Shown: piece after piece, positions 32,259-43,335 of the stretch | Position numbering within the stretch: position 1 is the first letter of the stretch | Layout of the letters: every line of letters begins with the position of its first letter | Origin: Bufo bufo | Lineage: Eukaryota > Chordata > Amphibia > Anura > Bufonidae | NCBI RefSeq assembly: GCF_905171765.1 | Contig: NC_053389.1 | Location: forward strand, 220,478,624 to 220,542,623 | DNA length: 64,000 nt | Direction of reading: 5' to 3' | Position numbers and translations under genes: made by a program | The notes under the pieces: generated by a model | The model's database searches: none | What the model was told of the DNA's origin: nothing | Seen by the model: only the letters and a program-made list of their open reading frames with translations

Positions 32259-35200
32259 AACTGAAATCCCCTGCTGCAGTAGGGCGGGCAGTAGGGGAAA
32301 CTGAGAAGGAGACTATGAGGGGAGAATGCCCTGAAGAGGACCTGATCGCTGCAAGTCCCATCATACAGATGGAATTGGAAGGTATTCCGGTTACCGGGAT
32401 GATTGACACGGGTTCCCAAGTAACGACCGAGTAGAGACTGTTACGAACGGTACTTTCAGCAACATGTGAAATATGATCCCCATACATTCATACGAGTGGT
32501 TGCAGCTAATCAGTTACCAGTACCGGTGGTGGGAGTGGCCTGGATGAATGTCAGATTATGTGGCCAAGATCTAGGCCAGAAAGGCATTGTGGTGGTACAG
32601 GAGTCACATGAAGTAAAGGTCCCTGTCATCTTGGGGATGAATGTGTTAAAAGAATTGGATCAGATTCTCTTTGAAAAGAAAGGTCACAGTTATTGGAGAG
32701 AAACCACTAGCCATCGGCCTACTCAAACGGCCTTCCAGCGGCTGTACCGAACATGTGGCTTACAGAAAAGTTCAGATGCACAGTGTCCTCTTGCCCGAAT
32801 TTCGGTCCCTCTGCATACAAAAGTTACGTTGCCACCCAGACGCGAGATGATGGTGTCCATGCCTGTAGGCACCTGTAGGAAACTAGAGGGCATAGCTGTG
32901 TTGATAGAACCACTACCGACAGCCGGAAGAAGTGTTGATCCGCTAGTAGCCCGTTCCTTGGCAGTAGTCCGCAATGGGAGAGTACCCCTCCGATGTGTGA
33001 ACACCCAGGATCAGAGTGTAGACCTAGCCCCAGGAAGGCTGCTGGCTGACCTCTATGTGACTCCGGAGGAAGTGAGGAGAGCGACCCCGATGCAGTTGAG
33101 GCTGGCTGAACGAGGTGAATGGACCGTAACCCTGTCTATGGGGGAAGGCGAGAACCCCACCCCTAAATGGAATGGCGGTGCAATTCGAGAACAGATGAAG
33201 ATAGAGACTTCTTCATGTTCTCTGGAACAGATCCGGAAGGTAGATGAACTGTTATGGGAAAACCGCACAACCTTTGCATGTCATGCTGAAGATTTTGGAT
33301 GTACAACAGGGATCTACCATGAGATTCCCACAGGAGACACCCCTCCAATCAGAGAGCGCTACCGACAAATTCCTCCACAGATGTATCAGGAGGTGAAAGA
33401 ACTGTTGACCCAGATGCTGCAGAGTGGGATCATTCAAGAAAGCCAAAGTCCCTGGGCAGCTCCAGTGGTACTAGTAAGGAAGAAAGATGGGTACATTCGG
33501 TTTTGCGTAGACTATCGAAAGTTGAACACCTGCACCGTACAAGATTCCTACCCCTTACCTCGGATTGAGGAGTCCCTTTCAGCACTAGGAAGAGCCCGGT
33601 ACTTCTCTTCGCTAGATCTGGCTAGTGGGTATTGGCAGGTGCCAATGGCCGAGAAAGATAAGGAAAAGACAGCCTTTATCTTGCCCATGGGACTATACGA
33701 ATTTAGCCGGATGCCCTTTGGGTTGACAAATGCACCTGGAACTTTTCAACGATTGATGAAGAAATGTCTTGGTGACTTCAACTTTGAGTTCACTCTCATC
33801 TACTTGGATGACATTATAGTGTACTCTGCAACCTTTGAGGACCATCTCCACCAGTTGGGACAAGTGTTTCAACGATTGCAGGAACATGGGCTCAAATTGA
33901 AACCCAGTAAATGTCGGTTGTTCCAATCTGAAATTGATTACTTGGGTCATCATATATCAGGAGAAGGGGTAAGGCCGTTGAGGGACAAGATAGCGGCTGT
34001 TCAAGATTGGCCGACACTGACTACCCTGCGAGAGGTGAGAGCGTTCCTGGGAGTAGCCGGCTACTATCGACGGTTTATTAAGGACTTTGCTAGGGTAGCA
34101 GCACCACTTAATGCTCTCCTACGAGGCACCTCCGGGGGTCCGAAGAACCGGTCTGTGAAATGGGGCCCTGAACAGGAACACGCCTTCCAGGCATTGAAGG
34201 ATGCTCTTACAACGGCCCCAATCCTGTCGTATGCTGATTACCACTTGCCCTTTCAGCTATATACGGATGCAAGCCTGTATGGTCTCGGAGCAGTGCTCTC
34301 TCAGTTCCAGGATGGCCATGAGTGTGTCATAGCGTATGCCAGCCGATCTTTGCGAGATTCTGAAAGAAACCCTGACAATTATAGTTCATTTAAGTTAGAA
34401 CTGTTGGCACTGGTATGGGCCATGACTGAGAAATTATCTGAGTATTTGACCGGAGCTGAAGTCTTAGTACTGACTGACAACCCATTAGCCCACCTGGAAA
34501 ATGCCAAGCTCGGGGCTTTGGAGCAGAGGTGGATAGCCCGAATGTCTAAGTTCAATTACCGCATTAAGTATCGGTCCAAGACAGAGAACCAAAATGCAGA
34601 TGGACTTTCTAGGGTAACTACCCAGGCCCCCAGCGGAGACGTGGATCATGAGTTAGAGCATGTGGAGGTGCCTGACTTCAGCAGATTTTCACAAGCCTTG
34701 GTTGTTGCTATGCAGTGTGCAGCGGAAGGGACCGAAACGGCTCCTTTCTTTGGCCCCTCACGACAGGAATGGGTGCAAATACAGCAGGCCCATGAGGGGC
34801 TGGCGAAAATGATCCAGTGTGTTGAGAAAGGCAAGAAGCCCTGTAAAGAGGAAAGAGAACGACTGACACGTGAAATGCTATCAGTCCTGAGTCAGTGGGA
34901 AAAGTTAGAGATGAAAAATGGAGTGCTATGCCGAAAGGTATATCTACCTTCTGAAATCGACATTCGTTACCAAATCGTAGTGCCTAGTGAACTGGCTCAA
35001 TCATTGGCTCTTGAGGCTCATAATAAGAATGGACATTTTGGTCATGAGAAGACCTTTCGTTGGCTACAGCGACTGATTTACTGCCCGGGCCTCCGTCAAA
35101 TGGTCGAAGTAGTATGTCATAGATGTCGAACTTGTGAGATCCATAAGGCGATAGAACAAAGAGCTCCCCTGCAAACCATAGTGACCCAGGAACCTTTGGA

Positions 35201-36377
35201 GATCGTCATGATAGACTACCTAATGGTGGGCCCATCCAACACCGGGCACCAGTACTGCCTCGTAATGGTGGACCACTTCACCAAATTTGCGGTGGTGACC
35301 GCCACCAAGGACCAGACCGCTGAGTCGGCAGCTCGAGCCCTATGCCAAGATTTCATCCGAGTGTACGGGTGTCCACAACGCATCCACTCTGACCAAGGGG
35401 CTTGCTTTGAGGGACATGTAATGAAAGAAGTTCAACGTATCTACGGGATAAAGAAGTCGCAAGGAAACGGAGCCTGTGAACGATTCAATAGAACTCTGCT
35501 ACAGATGGTGCGGACTTTGGAGGAGGACAAAAAGTTACAGTGGCCTCAGTTCTTGTCTGAGATGGTGTGGGCCTATAACAATCAGGTCCATTCTACAACA
35601 GGGTATTCTCCTTATACTCTCCTCTTTGGACGGTCTGGGCGAAGTGTCGGAGAGTTACAGTTAAATGATGTGGATGGGTTCCCTCCAAGAGATCCAGCCT
35701 CCTGGGTGCGGGCACACCGGCAGAGACTTGAGACAGTTCATCGATTGGTGCGGCAGAGTCTGCAAGAAAATTCTCATCCTGATAAGACCCCGGTGCAAAG
35801 GGAACCATTGCAGCCAGGTGACCTGGTGCTGGTACGTGTCAAGAAGCCTCAAGGAAAATTGGAAAGCAGGTGGGAGGCTGTGCCATATCGTGTAGTTGCC
35901 AGCAAGTATGCAAATGGGCCAGTGTACGAAGTCCAGAAGGAAGGAACTGATCGTGTCCGAGTACTTCACAGAAATATGTTGCGCCTGTGTCAATCTGAAG
36001 AAGCAAATTGTGATGGAACTGATAATGTCAACAAGGTCCCACAGTCAGAGACTGGTGGTGTGGAATGGGCTTACGATGAGGAGGATGATTGTTGGCCAAT
36101 CCCTACTCCTGAGGATGTTCCACCTGTGACTACTGAGCCCCCAGCCTGTGCCCCCTCTGGTGCGGAGTCTGCTGGTTCTTCTCAGCCTATGGCTACAGCA
36201 CCCCAGAATATACCAGTGGTTCTCAGACGCACCACTAGACCAAATGCTGGCACTCCCCCTGTTCGGTATGCACAAGATGAGTTTATTTGGCCTGCCATAC
36301 AACGGTACATTACCACTTTACGTATAAGAGTAGAGCCCTCTGGATATTCAGTCATTGGCAGTGACTGCCAATCTTAA
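32259..36377 (+). pseudogene. Gypsy 1 Pol (PR-RT-RNase H-IN), long open frame with shortened integrase
   Basis: The protease start is readable with catalytic GMIDTGSQVTT (about 32397-32429), but a stop and frame change follow. From 32466 the frame is open for 1303 codons. RT has VDYRKLN, LDLASGYWQVPM, MPFGLTNAP and the catalytic YLDD at 33801-33812. RNase H has YTDASLYGLGAVLS. Integrase has an HHCC finger (HNKNGHFGH ... CHRCRTC), the first Asp in MIDYLMVG, the second in HSDQGACF (35391-35393) and Glu in GACERFNRTL (35478-35480). Only 28 residues separate the last two acids instead of the usual 35, so seven residues are missing in frame. A C-terminal region with ERFN to LQPGDLVLVRV and a Pro-rich tail follows. 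Confidence 0.93.
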
Positions 36378-36552
36378 AGTGGGGGGGAATATGTAAGAAA
36401 CAGTCATGTAATGTCTCATTATCCTGGTAAACTGTGTTAAGATTTAATGTAAAATGCCTGCAGTATTTGTTTGGTCAGTAGATGGCAGCATAGGACCAAT
36501 TTGATTTGGAGTTTACCATAGAGAAAGTGTATTAGTGACGCTGGTTCTTTAA

Positions 36553-39500
36553 CCCCTTAAGGACTCAGCCCTATTTCACCTTAAGGACTTGGCCATTTTT
36601 TTGCAAATCTGACCAGTGTCATTTTAAGTGCTGATAACTTTAAAACGCTATGACTTACCCAGGCCGTTCTGAGATTGTTTTTTTCGTCACATATTGTACT
36701 TCATGACACTGCTAAAATTGGGTCAAAAAAGTTTATTTTTTTACATAAAAAAATATCATATTTACCAAAAATTTTGAAAAATTTGCAAATTTCAAAGTTT
36801 CAGTTTCTCTACTTCTGTAATACATAGTAATACCCCCAAAAATTGTGATGACTTTACATTCCCCATATGTCTACTTCATGTTTGTAGCATTTTGGGAATG
36901 ATATTTTATTTTTTGGGGATGTTACAAGGCTTAGAAGTTTAGAAGCAAATCTTGAAATTTTTCAGAAATTTACAAAAACCCAATTTTTAGGGACCACTAC
37001 AGGTCTGAAGTCACTTTGCGAGGCTTATATAATAGAAACCGCCCAAAAATGACCCCATTATATAAACTACACCCCTCAAGGTATTCAAAACTGATTTTAC
37101 AAACTTCGTTAACCCTTTAGGTGTTGCACAAGAGTTATTGGCAAATGGGGATGAAATTTGAGAATTTCATTTTTTTGCCTAATTTTCCATTTTAACCCAT
37201 TTTTTCCACCAACAAAGCAAGGGTTAACAGCCAAACAAGACTGTATCTTTATTCCCCTGACTCTGCCGTTTACAGAAACACGCCATATGTGGCCGTAAAC
37301 TACTGTACGGGCACACAGTAGGGCGTAGAGGGAAAGGTGCGCCGTATGGTTTTTGGAAGCCAGATTTTGCTGGACTGTTTTTTTGACACCATGTCCCATT
37401 TGAAGCCCCCTGATGCACCCCTAGAGTAGAAACTCCATAAAAGTGACCCCATCTAAGAAACTACACCCCTCAAGGTATTCAAAACTGATTTTACAAACTT
37501 TGTTAACCCTTTAGATGTTGCACAAGATTTAATGGAAAATAGAGATACAATTTCAAAATTTCACTTTTTTGGCAGATTTTCCATTTTAATATTTTTTTTC
37601 CAATTACAAAGCAAGCGTTAACAGCCAAACAAAACTCATTATTTATGGCCCTGATTCTGTAGTTTACAGAAACACACCATATGTGGTCGTAAACCGCTGT
37701 ACGGGCACACGGCAGGGCGCAGAAGGAAAGGAATGCCATACGGTTTTTGGAAGGCAGATTTTGCTGGACTGTTTTTTTTGACACCATGTCCCATTTGAAG
37801 CCCCCCTGATGCACCCCCAGAGTAGAAACTCCAAAAAAGTGACCCCATTTTAGAAACTACGGGATAGGGTGGCAGTTTTGTTGGTACTAGTTTAGGGTAC
37901 ATATGATTTTTGGTTGCTCTATATTACACTTTTTTGTGCGGCAAGGTAACAAGAAATAGATTTTTTGGCACGTTTTTTTTTTTTGTTATTTACAACATTC
38001 ATCTGACAGGTTAGATCATGTGGTAATTTTATAGAGCAGGTTGTCACGGACGTGGCGATACCTAATATGTATACAATTTTTTTTATTTATGTAAGTTTTA
38101 CACAATGATTTAATTTTTAAAACAAAAAAAATGTTTTAGTGTCTCCATAGTCTGAGAGCCATAGTTTTTTCAGTTTTTGGGCGATTATCTTGGGTAGGGT
38201 ATGATTTTTGCGGGATGAGATGACGGTTTGATTGGCACTATTTTGGGGTGCACATGACTTTTTGATCGCTTGCTATTACACTTTTTGTGACGTAAGATGA
38301 CAAAAAATGGCTTTTTTTACACAGTTTTTATTTTTATTTTTTTACGGTGGTCACCTGAGGGGTTAGGTGATGTGATATTTTTATAGAGCCGGTCGATACG
38401 GACGCGGCGATACCTAATATGTATACTTTTTTTCATTTTTGAAACAAAAAAAATCATGTTTTAGTGTTTCCATAGTCTGAGAGCCATAGTTTTTTCAGTT
38501 TTTGGGCGATTATCTTGGGTAGGGTATGATTTTTGCGGGATGAGATGATAGTTTGATTGGTACTATTTTGGCGTACATGCGACTTTTTTGATTACTTTTA
38601 TTACCTTTTTTTGGAAGTAAGGTGGGCAAAATTTCAATATCCTAATAGTTTTTATTTTTTTATTTTTATGGCGTTCACCGTGCGGGGAAAGTAACATGAC
38701 CGTTTTATAGATCAGGTCGTTACGGACGCGGCGATACCAAACATGTGTAGGGAATTTTATTTTTTCCATTTTTAATCAGTGATAAATGTGTTTTTTGATT
38801 TTTACTTTTTTTTCACTTTTTTTTTGACCCAGACCCACTTGGTTCTTGAAGATCCAGTGGGTCTGATGTCTGTATAATACAGTACTGTACAATATATATT
38901 GTACTGTACTGTATTTTACACTTTGTCTGAACAGATCTCTGCCTTTTAGCACAGATCTGTTCAGCACCATGGACAGCAGGACGCCTGAGACGGCGTCCTG
39001 TTGCCATGGGAACCTTCCCCGTCTGCTCAGTACTGGTCAGAACTGCGCAGACGGGGAAAGGTAAGGAGGGGATCTGTCGGGGGGCTGTCTCCCTCCCCAT
39101 CGGGGGGCTGCAAAGGCACTGCAGCCTCCCGATGGGAGAGGGAGGGAGCTCCCTCTTACTGTTAACTTTTTCCATACAGCGGTCCGTACGGACCGCTGTA
39201 TGGAAAGGGTTAAACGGCTGACATCGCATCACCGATGTCAGCCGTTTATACCAGGGTGCCAGCAATGTGCTGGCACCCTGGTATACCCATTGAACACCAA
39301 TGAATTTTCAAGGGGAGGCAGGCGGGGGATCGCGATTCCGCCTGACGCACCGCCCCCCGAAACTACCCCCCCTGCACCACCCGCCGGCAAAAAATCATGC
39401 AGGGGTGCAGGGGGGGGGGGGGGTGTAAAATCTGTTTGAGGGACACTAAGGTTTCTGATCGCCGATAGGAGGGGGGGGGGGGGGGGGGTCACATGACCCC

Positions 39501-39669
39501 CCCTGGCGTTGTCACAGGATGCCGGCTGAATAATTTCAGCCGAAATCCCGTTCTGATTAACCCCTGGGGCGCCGGAATACTGATTTCAAGTTAGGACGTA
39601 CCGGTACGCCCTGAGTCCTTAAGGACTCGGGAAATAGGGCGTACCGATACGCCCTGCGTCTTTAAGGGG
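36553..39669. mobile_element. 3.1-kb non-autonomous TTAA element
   Basis: It lies between TTAA 36549-36552 and 39670-39673, with ends CCCCTTAAGGACTCAG and, inverted on the right, CCCCTTAAAGACGCAGG. Two internal direct repeats (about 37030-37430 and 37440-37860) share 'acacccctcaaggtattcaa' and gggcacac(a/g)(g/c). It is homologous by eye to the outer element at 111-1183. AT-rich interior, G-runs near 39410 and 39470; no transposase. Superfamily (piggyBac or Kolobok) is unresolved. Confidence 0.9.
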
Positions 39670-39920
39670 TTAAGGCAGCAGCTAAGTGTTGAAGTGACAC
39701 GCCCCTTATGATTTCACCCTGCCTCAGTGTGAGCAGAAAGAAGGAGGAAAAGAGAACTTGAACTGCAGCTGCCATATTGGCAAGATAGAAAACAAGTTCT
39801 GTGTTGTGTAAGACGTGTGTGGAGATACTAAAGGACTTCCCTGTACAGCCAAGCTGTGTGAACTTCGGGCTAGAGACGGATGGAGTACAAAGAAACCGTG
39901 CATTTAGTGAAGCCAAGTTA

Positions 39921-40418
39921 GGCTACTTTCACACTATCATTCGGAGCGGATCCGTCTGATGTTTCATCAGACGGATCCGCTCCGATAATGCAGACGTTCG
40001 CATCCGTTCAGAACGGATGCGTCTGCATTAAAACTTAGAAAATTTTCTAAGTGTGAAAGTTGTCTGAGCGGATCCGTTCAGACTTTACATTGAAAGTCAA
40101 TGGGGAACGGATCCGCTTGAAGATTCAGCCATATAGTGTCATCTTCAAGCGGATCCGTCCCCATTGACTTACATTGTAAGTGTGGACGGATCCGCTCGCC
40201 TCCGCACGGCCAGGCGGACACCCGAACGCTGCAAGCAGCGTTCAGGTGTCCGCTCACTGAGCGGAGCGGAGGCTGAACGCTGGCAGGCGGATGCATTCTC
40301 AGTGGATCCGCCTCCACTGAGAATGCATTGGGGCCAGACGGATGCGTTCGGGGCCGCTCGTGAGCCCCTTCAAACGGTGCGCACGAGCGGACACCCGAAC
40401 CCTAGTGTGAAAGTAGCC
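39921..40418. mobile_element. PIF/Harbinger-like MITE (TTA duplication)
   Basis: Ends GGCTACTTTCACACT and AGTGTGAAAGTAGCC are perfect inverted repeats flanked by TTA (39918-39920, 40419-40421). Three-base TWA duplications are the rule for PIF/Harbinger elements. The interior is built from repeated ggatccg(c/t) motifs and foldback segments. The same site is empty in the 5' LTR. It is closely related to the copy at 55305-55821. Confidence 0.92.
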
Positions 40419-40977
40419 TTAAAAGGACTGTGTGCAGCAACTAACCTGTGGAGCCGACATTGGGCTGTGTGGATTGCCCCAAACAGTAAAGAGACTCACA
40501 GTGCTGTCGAGGTAGCGGACAGTAACTGTAATAACCCTGGATTATATTCAACAGTTTTTCCGGCCTGCTGAGGAGGACTTCTTTGTTGCCGATCCTGCTC
40601 TGGTTAAAGGAAAAGGACGACATCGGGCCCCACCGTGCACTTCCACAAACTGTAAGCAGTCCACTTGGACCACTGGGATAAGGGGGGTGCGCACCCGCTT
40701 GAAAGTTAGGGTCAGTTAGGGATAGTTTCTGGGACTATTCTTTCTTAGTGTCCGCATTGCAAATACGGACACAGCCAAGGTGAAAATTGTTGCAGAGTTT
40801 AACTTGTATTGTTTATACTGTTTTGAATATTTTACTTGTCTTTACCTTTGTGACTGCATTGTTAACCTGCTTTTATAAATTTATAGTAAATGCTATTTTA
40901 TTAATCTTGACTTCTGTGTACGCACTCTTTTCTGGTTGCGGAGTCAAACCACCTGCCTTGCTCTCGGTTCACAAGGT

Positions 40978-41121
40978 CGCATTTTTTGGTCATTGGTTGG
41001 TCATTGTACCGCATATACTCTATCCCATTGATCACCACTTTCTATATTTGATACGTGTGATATCCCAGGGTGGCGCTCTTTTTCTGCTTCTTTTCACTTT
41101 TTAACGGCATATTACTGATTG

Positions 41122-41191
<70 letters not shown>

Positions 41192-41379
41192 CTTTTATTC
41201 ATGTTACAATAAAAATATATTTTTATTATTGGTACTATGAGCACCGTTCTCTTGTTTTTTCGCTTGTCTCACTCGGGAGCTGGTACAGAGTTATAACTAT
41301 GGGTGTGGCTGTATTGGGTGGACACTGTTTTCCATTTACCAATTGGACACCTATGGTCTTTTTTGTTTTCTGAGAATTA
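40978..41379. other. Spacer with (TA)n(CA)n microsatellite
   Basis: About 400 bp. A TA run (about 41122-41174) passes into a CA run (about 41175-41192). No gene is visible in the rest; the open frame over the microsatellite is spurious. Confidence 0.75.
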
Positions 41380-41692
41380 CCCTTGCAGTGGCGCTGCTGG
41401 ACTCAAGGAGCCTGGTGTCCCTGGTAAGAGCTGCCCTGGTGCGGCCCGCCGAGTATACTGGCTGAAAGGTAAGCGTAGCGTGCATCCATGCAGACTTAAA
41501 GGACTATCCCACCTCCTTGGTATCACTATCCACAGTGGCCGGCACATGGACTCATGAGGTGGCTGTCGCCACAAAGTTGCACTATGAACTAATAATTGGG
41601 AGAGACTTCCCCGGTTTCCCGGCACTATGGCCGAATACGAAAGTTACCACAATACCCGGGAGACAGATGTGACCCTAGCAGAGTGGCCTGGC
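41380..41692 (+). pseudogene. Gypsy 2 protease fragment
   Basis: In one frame from about 41380, LAVALLDSRSLVSLV resembles the retropepsin active-site block, but the catalytic DSG/DTG triplet reads DSR, a glycine-to-arginine change. Further along, YELIIGRDFPGFPALWP is the protease C-terminal flap-to-end region of this Gypsy type. A stop (about 41452) interrupts it. It is cut off by the hAT-like insertion at 41693. Confidence 0.75.
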
Positions 41693-42079
41693 CAGTGGCG
41701 GATTACAATAGGGACGTTCGGGTCGGCAGCCCCAGGCCCAGCACCGCTGGGGGGCCCAACGCCGACCCGAACGCCCACATACTGCGGCGGGGCACGGGTG
41801 CACATAGCTCCCTGTCCCGTCACCGATCACCGCCATAGGCTTCAAGCCGCACATAGTGAAATCCCGGCACAGGCGTGCGCGATGACGTCATCGCGCGCCT
41901 GTGCCGGGACGCAGCACTGCCTCAACTCACCTTCCTCTGCGAGCCTGGCCCTGGGCATAGCCTAGGTGAGTATTTAGCTTTTCATTTTTTTCATTTTTTA
42001 TTTTTTTATTTCATGTGCCTACTTTGGGGGACATGTGGGGGGTGGGGGACAAACAGTAGGACATATTAAGAGACATCGA

Positions 42080-42560
42080 GTACATGGGGAGGGGGAGAAT
42101 GTGGGGCCAAATTATTATGGGAGAGAATACTATGTGGGTACAAATTACTGTGTGGGGCCAAATTATTATGGGAGGGACTACTATGTGGGGGCAAATTACT
42201 ATATGGGGGAGTGTGGGGGCAAATTACTATGTGGGGGCAGTGTGGGGGAAACTATTGTGTGGGGACAGTGTGGGGTAATTGCTATGTGGGGACAGTGTGG
42301 GGAAATTGCTATGTGGGGACAAATTACTATGTGGGGGCAAATTAGTATCTGGGGGAAACTATTGTGTGGGGACAGTGTGGGGAAATTGCTATGTGGGGGC
42401 AGTGTGGTGGAAATTACTATGTGGGGGCAAACTACTATATGGGGGCAGTTTGGGGGAAATTACTGTGTGGTGCAAATTACTATGGGGGGATTACTATATG
42501 AGACAGTGTGGTGGAAATTACTATATGGGGGTGTTGCTATTGGGGAGGCACTGTAGGGGC
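42080..42560. repeat. G-rich minisatellite (ctatgtggggacaaatta type)
   Basis: Degenerate tandem units of about 20-40 bp based on tgtgggg(g/a)caaattacta and agtgtgggg(g/a)aaatt. Open frames in two phases over it, with repeated GKLLCGDSV-like peptides, follow from the repeat. Confidence 0.88.
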
Positions 42561-42687
42561 AATTTTATTATTTTTGGGGACACTATACAGGGATTAAAGC
42601 CTGGAGCACAATAGAGGGTGGTATTATTACTGGGGGCACTCTAGGGGACATTATAGCTGCTGTGGACACTATAGGAACATTTGGGGT

Positions 42688-42830
42688 AATTTATCAAACT
42701 GGTGTAAAGCAGAACTGGCTTAGTTGCCCATAGCAGCCAATCAGATCTCACCTTTCATATTTGACAGCTCTTTTGGAAATCCAGTTCTACTTTACACCAG
42801 TTTGATAAATGACTCTAATTATGTCTATTA
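42688..42830. mobile_element. Small foldback MITE inside the hAT-like element
   Basis: About 140 bp with arms atttatcaaactggtgtaaa and tttacaccagtttgataaat. Between them is gcagccaatcagatctcacc, a form I know as a very common amphibian/vertebrate MITE. The exact duplication (TA or longer) is unclear. Confidence 0.7.
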
Positions 42831-43335
42831 GGGTCACAATTTTTTCAGCAGTATAGTACCTTGGACATTGGGGAGCAAAACTGGCACAGTATTGGGGGTG
42901 GCAGCAGGATGACACTGTGGGGACACCAGGATGAGGAGGTTGATGGAAAAATTGAGAAATCTAACGTGTCTGTGTTACAAACTGTAGAGACGAAATGCGG
43001 CTGAAAGAATTTGCCATGGTGGCCTGGGTCAAATGGAGGAGAAGAGGAAAGAGAAGGTCTACATGACAGGAGATGTCACTGGATGTAAGAGGTATGTGGT
43101 GCTGTATTCTCCTCCATGTCTTTTTTATTATAATTGGCGACCAAATTTTTCAGTTTAGGACCCAATTTGGGATATTTTTTTTAGTCTGAAGAGGTCATAT
43201 GGCCTAGGAAGAGACTGTGGCGCTCATGAAGCACCGCAGCCTCTTCATACAAAAAAAAAAACTAAACTAAAATAGAGGGAGGGGCCCAAGTTGGGTAGAC
43301 AGCCCTGGGCCTATCATGCACTTAATCCGCCCCTG

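Larger units (their letters stand above)
29510..40973 (+). mobile_element. Ty3/Gypsy LTR retrotransposon 1, invaded in both LTRs
   Basis: LTRs begin TGTAAGAAACAGTCATG and end GGTTCACA. The element is flanked by a 4-bp duplication AGGT (29506-29509, 40974-40977). It has a primer binding site, a Gag frame with a zinc knuckle, a long Pol frame and a purine tract (aagtgggggggaata) before the 3' LTR. Removing the insertions, both LTRs are about 960-970 bp. The pair acts as an internal empty-site control: each insertion in one LTR is absent from the same place in the other, except that one TTAA is filled in both. Confidence 0.95.
36392..40973 (+). repeat. Gypsy 1 3' LTR (contains two insertions)
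   Basis: It starts TGTAAGAAAC after the purine tract and ends GGTTCACA before AGGT. A 3.1-kb TTAA element (36553-39669) and a 498-bp Harbinger-like MITE (39921-40418) interrupt it. Compared with the 5' LTR, a short deletion near the start (tctcattatcc against tctctaagtttcattatcc) and scattered substitutions are seen. Confidence 0.93.
41693..43335. mobile_element. hAT-like non-autonomous element in Gypsy 2
   Basis: Ends CAGTGGCGGATTA and TTAATCCGCCCCTG form an inverted repeat. Flanks ggcctggc (41685-41692) and ggcccggc (43336-43343) agree at 7 of 8 positions, an 8-bp hAT-type duplication. It interrupts the Gypsy 2 pol. A GC palindrome (gcgcgatgacgtcatcgcgc, about 41877) lies near the left end. 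The interior is a G-rich minisatellite and a small foldback; there is no transposase. Confidence 0.88.

Noticed and set aside
41119..41373. Open frame beginning with Tyr-Ile repeats
   Set aside because: Translation of a (TA)n(CA)n microsatellite.
42035..42614. Tyr/Gly-rich frames (GKLLCGD repeats)
   Set aside because: Produced by the G-rich minisatellite of the hAT-like element.
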